From NCBI GenBank assembly GCA_001303225.1, contig LJNI01000052.1, forward strand, positions 1 to 13,153: a DNA stretch of 13,153 nucleotides, read 5' to 3'. The position numbers and the translations under genes were made by a program. The stretch's first letter is position 1. Each line of letters starts with the position of its first letter. Positions 8,741 to 13,153 of this stretch are shown here, in pieces. The notes beneath the pieces are model-generated. The model did no database searches. It saw nothing but the letters and a program-made list of their open reading frames with translations, and had not been told where the DNA came from. Source of the DNA: a candidate division TA06 bacterium DG_78 (GTDB lineage: Bacteria; Hydrothermota; Tepidihabitantia; SM23-42).

Positions 8741-10168
8741 TTATCTGCTCTTTAGGATTGTTGTGAGTGCTTCTATAATGATTTTTTCCTCACCTTTGAG
8801 GACAGTACGGAAATCGAGGAAAAAATTCCCTCCTTTTACACGACCAAAGACAGGCGTTCTGTACTGCCGAAGGGCCCTGGCGAGATCATCGACCCGCATG
8901 TTATTTGGTTTTATTGACACGACATACGTTGGAAGTTCTTCTGTGCTGAGCGACCCTCCACCGATTTCAGAAACTGAAGGATCGACGGATACATCTACAT
9001 GCGGACCCAAATGCTTTTTTATATAATTTGCACATCTCATAGCCTGTCGTTTGATGCTTGGTAGTGGTCTGAGCAACATGCTAAGCACGCTATGATTCTT
9101 TATCACTTCGCTCCTGTTTAACAGAAACAATTGTAGTGTTGTTTCTAATAATGCACTGGTAAATTTATCACTCCGTAATACCCTTGCTAAAGGATTCTTT
9201 TTGAGCTTTTCAATGTATTTCCTTTTGCCAATTATAATACCGCACTGAGGACCGCCAATGAGTTTATCACCACTAAAACAGACAATGTCTGCTCCTGTTT
9301 TGATGCTTTCTTGTGCAACTGGTTCTTTTGGTAAACCAAATTTCGAGAAGTCTATAAGAGCACCACTTCCAAGGTCGTGGATGACTGGTATAGCATATTT
9401 TTTCCCTAACATCACCAGTTCACCAAGCGAAACCTGTTTCGTAAAACCAGTGATGCGGTAATTTGACTGATGGACTCGTAATAGTGCTGCGGTGTTGTCA
9501 TTAATCGCATGTTCATAGTCTCTCAGATGCGTGCGATTTGTTGTGCCGACTTCCTTCATGAGTGCACCACTCTGTGCCAGCATTTCCGGTATTCGAAAAC
9601 TGCCACCGATTTCGATGAGTTGTCCCCTCGAAATAATTACTTCTCTATTTTTGGCGAGCGTGTTCAGTATTAACAGCGTAGCAGCAGCGTTATTATTGAC
9701 AATCATGCCAGCCTCAGTTCCTGTTAAAATGTGGAGAAGGCGATTGATCCTGAGGTGCCTATCAGTTCTTCTTCCTTCATCGTCAATCTGAAGTCTGATA
9801 TAACCAAGAGAGAGTGCTTTCAATCCAGAAGCCATGCGTATGTTAACAGGCGCCCTCCCTAAGCCAGTATGCAAAACAATACCGGTCGCATTAATGGCGT
9901 AACAAAAATAAGGATTGAGTATATCATGCAATGCCTGCACAATATTCTGTTTGAGATTTATAACGTCAAATTGCTCACCAGCGATAAGGCGTTTTCGATA
10001 TTCATTAATGTTATTACGAATGAGCGCAGTGAGGTATTGTGGGTCTATTATATTTGAGAACTCTTTAATTTCTGGTTCATTGAGTATTTTATCGATCGAT
10101 GGTATTTGTCGTAGAATTTTCTTATTGCTGGAGCATCGCTGCCTGTTTTTTTTCAATTTTTGTTTCAC
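8741..10168 (-). CDS. selA: L-seryl-tRNA(Sec) selenium transferase (selenocysteine synthase)
   Basis: This 475-aa cytoplasmic PLP enzyme converts Ser-tRNA(Sec) to Sec-tRNA(Sec) using selenophosphate. The N-terminal LRQIPSIDKIL matches the SelA tRNA-binding domain. The core has NATGIVLHTGLGRAP (93-107), the TGTEAG/NNNAAA cofactor region (149-163), HDLGSG (264-269) and the PLP lysine K302 in SGDKLIGGPQ. The C-terminus has the RTPVFGRV motif (437-444). Its length is close to the usual 460-470. The start is GTG at 10168, with no Shine-Dalgarno, but a promoter -10 box ends only 5 nt before it, so the mRNA is probably leaderless. No selB, selD or tRNA(Sec) gene is visible in the window. It stands alone between genes B and A, which both carry in-frame UGA codons. 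Confidence 0.96.
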   Translation of the reverse strand: MKQKLKKNRQRCSSNKKILRQIPSIDKILNEPEIKEFSNIIDPQYLTALIRNNINEYRKRLIAGEQFDVINLKQNIVQALHDILNPYFCYAINATGIVLHTGLGRAPVNIRMASGLKALSLGYIRLQIDDEGRRTDRHLRINRLLHILTGTEAGMIVNNNAAATLLILNTLAKNREVIISRGQLIEIGGSFRIPEMLAQSGALMKEVGTTNRTHLRDYEHAINDNTAALLRVHQSNYRITGFTKQVSLGELVMLGKKYAIPVIHDLGSGALIDFSKFGLPKEPVAQESIKTGADIVCFSGDKLIGGPQCGIIIGKRKYIEKLKKNPLARVLRSDKFTSALLETTLQLFLLNRSEVIKNHSVLSMLLRPLPSIKRQAMRCANYIKKHLGPHVDVSVDPSVSEIGGGSLSTEELPTYVVSIKPNNMRVDDLARALRQYRTPVFGRVKGGNFFLDFRTVLKGEEKIIIEALTTILKSR

Positions 10169-10173
10169 AAAAA

Positions 10174-10201
10174 AGTATAATTAAATGATTGGGTATGTCA
10201 A
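10174..10201 (-). promoter_or_regulatory. Sigma70-type promoter of selA, predicted leaderless
   Basis: TTGACA (10196-10201), 16-bp spacer, TATACT (10174-10179) on the minus strand. Only five T residues separate the -10 box from the GTG start, so transcription should begin at or within the start codon. Confidence 0.75.
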
Positions 10202-10238
10202 GATTGCTTTAGAACAATTGAGCAAGCTACTCGTCTAT

Positions 10239-10481
10239 CTATTTTTTTCTTTTTCGTCTCTTCTTAAGAGCACCTAAGAGACTCACTGCATCTTCGAATG
10301 ATACATCTCCCTGCCTGTACGCAGTGAGGATACTGCCGATATTTTTTTTACCAAAACGCCGTTTTTCAGATTCGGGTTTTTTCTCCATCGTCTCATGGAG
10401 TCGGTTAAACACCTTGCGTTTTTCGTTCCAATTGAGCGATTTGAATAGCAACATTATAGAACCAATGACAGGCTTTTCCAT
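10239..10481 (-). CDS. Small basic hypothetical protein
   Basis: This 80-aa protein is not one I recognise. It is strongly basic, with a helical, charged middle (EKRKVFNRLHETMEKK) and a lysine/arginine-rich tail (KKRRKRKK). It has no signal peptide or membrane segment, so it is probably cytoplasmic and may bind nucleic acid (inference from charge only). The ATG at 10481 has an excellent AAGGAGG Shine-Dalgarno and its own promoter 57 nt upstream, so expression is well supported. It lies between gene B and selA, but nothing in its sequence ties it to selenium metabolism. Confidence 0.75.
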   Translation of the reverse strand: MEKPVIGSIMLLFKSLNWNEKRKVFNRLHETMEKKPESEKRRFGKKNIGSILTAYRQGDVSFEDAVSLLGALKKRRKRKK

Positions 10482-10534
10482 TTATTCCTCCTTACCTGCA
10501 CTCGGAAATTTCTATTACTTTTTACTTTCTTTAA

Positions 10535-10562
10535 ATTATATGAGGAAATCTACAATTGTCAA
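10535..10562 (-). promoter_or_regulatory. Sigma70-type promoter of the small basic protein
   Basis: TTGACA (10557-10562), 16-bp spacer, TATAAT (10535-10540) on the minus strand, with a leader of about 47 nt and a strong Shine-Dalgarno before the ATG. Confidence 0.8.
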
Positions 10563-10610
10563 TTACCTATGTAGAGAGCTCTGAAAAAGTATCCAACGCT
10601 CTCAAGATTA

Positions 10611-10636
10611 CCCCATAAGTTTAACACCTTACGGGG
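10611..10636 (-). terminator. GC-rich hairpin downstream of gene B
   Basis: Minus-strand RNA forms CCCCGUAAG paired with CUUAUGGGG, 9 bp including one G-U pair, with an 8-nt loop. The same position is an A-C mismatch on the plus strand, which favours the minus-strand transcript. It lies 75 nt after the gene B stop and has no T-tract, so it may stabilise the 3' end rather than terminate alone. The surrounding 10563-10710 holds no gene that I can support. Confidence 0.45.
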
Positions 10637-10710
10637 ATAACAGACAGATTACAGTGATATTTCAGCGAGTAGTATCGTTGTAAATCTAGTGGAGTTTTAC
10701 TTTGTGTATC

Positions 10711-11433
10711 TTATTTAATCAAAGTTACCTTTGTCATTACCGATTGGTTTTCACTTTTCAATATCAGCAGATACATACCAAGAGGAACAGTTCTCCCTCG
10801 ATCATCAGTCGCATCCCACGTCACATGTTTAACAGAAATTGGTTGGATAAACTGTTTTATTAATTTACCACTACAATCGTAGATTTGTATGGTAACGTTC
10901 TCGGTCTGCAATCGTATTTCATAGTTGATATCTAAATTTTTAATGAATGGATTGGGGTAGACATGGAACACTGGCGATTCTGTTTGAGTGTGTAGATTTT
11001 CATATCCTTCTTCAATACCGAGTCCTACATTGGTGTAGAGATTGATTGAATCACGGAGACCAGGATTACCCAGCGAGGCAACCCGGAGATTGGCTATCAG
11101 CGTGCCTTCGGTGTCAGAGGTATTTACATCCATATCAATACTTGCATTTACCTCGCCAGCCGCGAGGGTGTCGTATCTCAATACGCCTGGAGGACTTCAA
11201 CTACCACCGATGCACCATGTCACATACCAACTTGATGGAACATCATCAATTATATCACAATATAACTCATAGATATCTAACTCTGTGCCGGTATTTTCGA
11301 GACGGAAAAAGAACTTCGCAACCTCCCAAGGATTCACGATTTGAAAGGTATCATTCGTACAGGTAAAATCAAAACTGTATTGTGCAAAGAGGGGCAAGAC
11401 AATGATTGCAATGCAGCTCAATTTCTTTAGCAT
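10711..11433 (-). CDS. Gene B: exported selenoprotein with C-x4-U and T9SS sorting domain
   Basis: This 240-aa product is read through one in-frame UGA (11197-11199, residue 79). A signal peptide (MLKKLSCIAIIVLPLFAQ) precedes a beta-sandwich domain with S-W-Y-V-T-W-C74-I-G-G-S-UGA-S-P-P-G, then L-x-x-G-E-type strands. A T9SS type A sorting domain follows (VYPNPF... PLGMYLLIL... VTLIK). I recall exported proteins of T9SS bacteria with a 'W-x-x-x-x-C-x-x-x-x-C-x-P-P-G' segment at this place, so the UGA would replace the second, disulphide-partner cysteine. Frame and style are continuous across the UGA, and a SECIS-like hairpin follows. The ATG at 11433 uses a GGGAGGT Shine-Dalgarno (11437-11443) that overlaps the gene C stop, so B is the second gene of an operon with C. 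The function is unknown. Confidence 0.82.
11172..11185 (-). promoter_or_regulatory. bSECIS-like element of gene B
   Basis: After the UGA at 11199-11197 the mRNA can form a perfect 5-bp stem (CGUAU with AUACG) with a UGAG loop, plus one more G-C pair beyond a mismatch. There are 16 nt between the UGA and the loop, and G is in the second loop position. It is the shortest of the three candidates. Confidence 0.6.
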
Positions 11434-11442
11434 TGGACCTCC

Positions 11443-12198
11443 CTAATCAGTGGTTATTCTTTTATCAACGATCGCCTGGAGTACCTGTTTTGTCTCGATG
11501 TCTTGAACAAAAGCAACGATGCCCAGTTTTTCTGTATTCCAATGATCTTGAATATAAAAATCATCTTCTTTAACAATTGAATCTGGGTAAAATAAATCAA
11601 CAGAAACACCTTGTCCATTTAGATTCATTTCTCTAACCACAAAATAGAATATTGAATCAGAAGCACCCGATTGTATAAAATAGACGCTGTCTTCATATAA
11701 CACAAAGAATAATCGATAATTACCGTTTTCTATTGAATCAATAGAAACAATATGTAGTTTCAGATTCAATATAGAAGAGACCAAATTTTTTTCCATGTGT
11801 AATCTTAATTTCGGTGCAATATTTCTTTCTTTGATGATGTAGCTTTCGAATAATGAATAATTTTCTTCAGGATGTTCTGCCCAGATTATTCCGCTCGTTC
11901 CATCAAATACAGTTGCTGGATGAGAAGTTACTCCATAGAAAGATTCACGGTCAGAGACGTACTCAGGACTTAATGTATCATTGCTACCATAATGGTAGGC
12001 GATCACGGCTACGCTATCGCCGTATTCAGTAGCTACGCTATCCAGCGCATCTTCAGCCCAAGGGCAGTATGTTCAACGAGCATTTGTAAAAAATTCAGCG
12101 AGAACTATGCGTCCTGTTGGTTCTTCTTGTATTATCGGTGCTTCAGAACATGATAGTGCGAGCAGGAGGATGATGGTTAAGAGAGAGATTTGTTTCAT
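11443..12198 (-). CDS. Gene C: Omp28/thioredoxin-like lipoprotein with UxxC (selenoprotein)
   Basis: This 251-aa product is read through one in-frame UGA (12073-12075, residue 42). The N-terminus is a lipoprotein signal (LLLALSC, lipidated C17). A thioredoxin-like domain of the Omp28 type follows: E-F-F-T-N-A-R-UGA-T-Y-C45-P-W-A, where relatives have a C-x-Y-C-P active site. The UGA therefore replaces the nucleophilic cysteine, giving U42-x-x-C45. Later landmarks fit: AYHYG (67-71), the cis-proline loop TSHPATVFDG (91-100, P94), and a C-terminal IVAFVQD strand typical of Omp28 domains. A SECIS-like hairpin lies within the expected distance. Without read-through only a late GTG (12006) would be left, missing the signal and the active site. 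It is the first gene of the C-B operon and would act as an envelope thiol/selenol oxidoreductase. Confidence 0.9.
12031..12052 (-). promoter_or_regulatory. bSECIS-like element of gene C
   Basis: After the UGA at 12075-12073 the mRNA can fold UGCGCU with AGCGUA (six pairs including one G-U), extended by two pairs beyond an A-G mismatch, with a GGAU apical loop. There are 29 nt between the UGA and the loop, and the loop starts GG, like the GG-starting loop of the E. coli fdhF element. Confidence 0.75.
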
Positions 12199-12204
12199 AT
12201 TTCT

Positions 12205-12233
12205 ATTATAGATATAATTACAGATAAAGTCAA
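12205..12233 (-). promoter_or_regulatory. Sigma70-type promoter of operon C-B, predicted leaderless
   Basis: TTGACT (12228-12233), 17-bp spacer, TATAAT (12205-12210) on the minus strand. Only six bases separate the -10 box from the ATG at 12198, and there is no Shine-Dalgarno, so the transcript should start at about the A of ATG. Confidence 0.8.
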
Positions 12234-12277
12234 TACGCACAATAGTGGTAGGTTAATTTTGAGGATTCATCTGCTCG

Positions 12278-12679
12278 TTAGTACTCTAGAAGGTCAGCAA
12301 GCGTTAAATTATCAAAGACTTTTTCGATTGCTGTGCTCAGTTTAGACCAGAGTTTCCTTGTCTGACAAGAATTTTTTAGAGAGCAGATTTGTGGATTATC
12401 CAAACAGTCGATTGGTGTAAAAGACCCTTCTAAGATGCGATAAATTTCCGCAACCGTAATTTTTTCGGGATTTCGTATCAGATAGTAGCCACCTTTTGAA
12501 CCTCTCGTTGCCCTCACGACGCCGGCATTTTTAAGTGCGATTACAATCTGTTCCAAATATTTTTTTGATATCTTTTCACACTCAGCGATATTTCTGAGAA
12601 GCACAGGACCTTTCTGGTAATTCTTTGCGAGTTCCACTAAGAGTCGCAGTCCGTAACGAAATCTCGATGATAGCTTCAT
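12278..12679 (-). CDS. Rrf2-family transcriptional regulator with three cluster cysteines
   Basis: This 133-aa protein is an Rrf2/IscR-type winged-helix regulator. MKLSSRFRYGLRLL starts the DNA-binding domain, ISKKYLEQIV is the recognition-helix region, and RGSKGGYYL (59-67) is the wing. Three cysteines, C92, C99 and C105, have the usual [2Fe-2S] spacing of this family, so it probably senses iron-sulphur status, redox state or nitric oxide. The ATG at 12679 overlaps the TGA of the lipoprotein gene (ATGA), so the two are translationally coupled; a longer in-frame extension upstream is rejected because it runs through that gene. Its targets are unknown. Autoregulation at the divergent promoter near 13.1 kb, or control of the neighbouring selenoprotein operon, are possibilities only. 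Confidence 0.92.
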   Translation of the reverse strand: MKLSSRFRYGLRLLVELAKNYQKGPVLLRNIAECEKISKKYLEQIVIALKNAGVVRATRGSKGGYYLIRNPEKITVAEIYRILEGSFTPIDCLDNPQICSLKNSCQTRKLWSKLSTAIEKVFDNLTLADLLEY

Positions 12680-13071
12680 TCCAATACGTACAGTATAATT
12701 GTATCTGCTGGTCCAAATATCGTAGGATACCAGAGCTGAGATGGCCACTGTGGGTTCTGTAGACTGTCCAGGAATATTGCAACATAACCGGTTCCCTGCT
12801 GTTGTGATGTACCATACACGACACTATCAATTTCGAAAAATCCAACTAGAGCGTCTTGGGTCTGTGTTGTGACTTCACGTGTACGCCAATAATCTAGGTC
12901 ATTAGGATTGAGGTCTCGTATTTTGAGTATCAGACCACTAATACCTGTTGTACTATCGGTTTCTTCTCGTGCATAACCATAGAGATGTGTAAAATATATT
13001 TCTTCCTCTTCGGTTGCACACTGTACGACTAATAAAGCAGTAAACACAGTAATTAAAAACAGTTGTTTCAT
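12676..13071 (-). CDS. Hypothetical lipoprotein upstream of the Rrf2 regulator
   Basis: This 131-aa protein has a lipoprotein signal, MKQLFLITVFTALLVVQC, with the likely lipidated C18. A short acidic linker leads into a beta-rich domain (IYFTHLYGYARE, GISGLILKIRDLNP, VGFFEIDSV, GYVAIFLDS). The pattern resembles small Ig-like or carboxypeptidase-regulatory-like folds, but I recognise no family. The ATG at 13071 has GGAG four bases upstream and a clear promoter. The TGA stop overlaps the regulator's ATG, so this UGA is a true stop. A lipoprotein co-expressed with an Fe-S sensor may report or respond to envelope redox conditions; this is a guess from context. Confidence 0.8.
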   Translation of the reverse strand: MKQLFLITVFTALLVVQCATEEEEIYFTHLYGYAREETDSTTGISGLILKIRDLNPNDLDYWRTREVTTQTQDALVGFFEIDSVVYGTSQQQGTGYVAIFLDSLQNPQWPSQLWYPTIFGPADTIILYVLE

Positions 13072-13086
13072 TTTGACTCCGTAGCA

Positions 13087-13114
13087 AGTATACCAATAGT
13101 ACTTGAAAAGTCAA
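13087..13114 (-). promoter_or_regulatory. Sigma70-type promoter of the lipoprotein-rrf2 operon
   Basis: TTGACT (13109-13114), 16-bp spacer, TATACT (13087-13092) on the minus strand. Its -35 box abuts the -35 box of a divergent plus-strand promoter. Confidence 0.78.
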
Positions 13115-13130
13115 GACATTTGGATATACT
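13103..13130 (+). promoter_or_regulatory. Divergent promoter at the right edge
   Basis: TTGAAA (13103-13108), 16-bp spacer, TATACT (13125-13130) on the plus strand, ending seven bases before an ATG at 13138. It is back to back with the lipoprotein promoter. The pair forms an imperfect palindrome from 13087 to 13130. Confidence 0.65.
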
Positions 13131-13137
13131 TTTGCTA

Positions 13138-13153
13138 ATGAAATTACTGATAT
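13138..13153 (+). CDS. Start of a divergent gene, cut by the window end
   Basis: Only ATG and four further codons (M-K-L-L-I) are visible. The beginning resembles a signal peptide or membrane segment. It is reported because a good promoter ends seven bases upstream, which would give a leaderless transcript like those of selA and operon C-B. Nothing can be said about its function. Confidence 0.4.

Noticed and set aside
10624..10650. Similarity of CGGGGATAACAG to the conserved 23S rRNA domain V sequence
   Set aside because: The match is about 12 bases and then diverges. There is no flanking rRNA sequence, and the stretch is part of a local hairpin. Taken as chance.
11046..11366. Plus-strand open frames overlapping gene B, and similar ones opposite enolase, selA and the flavoprotein
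   Set aside because: They are shadows of the real minus-strand genes. They have low-complexity composition, no ribosome binding sites and no recognisable domains.
7897..12075. Genome-wide reassignment of UGA to Trp or Gly as the explanation for the in-frame stops
   Set aside because: Trp is encoded by TGG throughout. UGA ends the lipoprotein, small membrane protein and DUF6029 genes, two of these as ATGA overlaps. Only one UGA occurs per affected gene, always near a cysteine and a hairpin, and selA is present.
7543..12198. Genes A, B and C as pseudogenes broken by nonsense mutations
   Set aside because: All three have intact frames on both sides, good start signals and promoters. The only defect is the same codon each time, at a cysteine-type position. 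Random decay would also give UAA/UAG and frameshifts.
12676..12748. Longer N-terminus for the Rrf2 regulator
   Set aside because: The in-frame extension runs into the coding end of the lipoprotein gene. The family always starts at the MKLS-like residues at 12679, and the ATGA overlap explains translation.

Overview
The window looks like a chromosomal piece of an uncultured, moderately AT-rich Gram-negative bacterium. It encodes exported proteins with type IX secretion (T9SS, por) C-terminal sorting domains, a DUF6029 outer-membrane protein, envelope lipoproteins and Sigma70-type promoters. This fits the FCB group or candidate phyla such as WOR-3/Stahlbacteria or Cloacimonadota; the sequence does not settle which.

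Layout. At 87-1112 (+) is a zinc-dependent medium-chain dehydrogenase. It converges, across an AT-rich inverted-repeat gap, on enolase (1319-2602, -). Everything from there to about 13.07 kb is on the minus strand. Reading that strand from the right, there are: a lipoprotein plus an Rrf2 regulator (13071-12278); a two-gene operon, here called C-B (12198-10711); an 80-aa basic protein (10481-10239); selA (10168-8741); gene A (8460-7543); and an envelope redox operon (7402-2690) of TlpA-like thioredoxin, DUF6029 barrel, small CxxC membrane protein, membrane polyferredoxin and membrane-anchored GltD-like flavoprotein. A divergent gene begins at the right edge.

Central result. Genes A, B and C are each cut by one in-frame UGA, and each is best read as a selenoprotein. 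In each the reading frame continues without a shift into the expected rest of the protein. A cysteine sits in redox spacing to the UGA: C-S-G-U in A, C-I-G-G-S-U in B, U-T-Y-C in C. A short stem-loop lies just downstream, with 19, 16 and 29 nt between the UGA and an apical loop that has G in its first or second position, as in bacterial SECIS elements. All three proteins have export signals. The gene for selenocysteine synthase (selA) sits between them. UGA also serves as an ordinary stop in neighbouring genes and TGG encodes Trp, so whole-genome UGA reassignment is unlikely. An ordinary gene caller would report five or six fragments here instead of three genes.

How the parts may fit together (inference). 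The five-gene operon at 7402-2690 could carry electrons from cytoplasmic NAD(P)H through flavin and Fe-S centres, across the inner membrane, to a periplasmic CxxC protein and TlpA. That would provide extracytoplasmic reducing power of the kind exported thiol/selenol proteins would need. Promoters are unusually clear: six of the seven good ones have a 16-bp spacer, and selA, operon C-B and the divergent right-edge gene appear to be transcribed as leaderless mRNAs.
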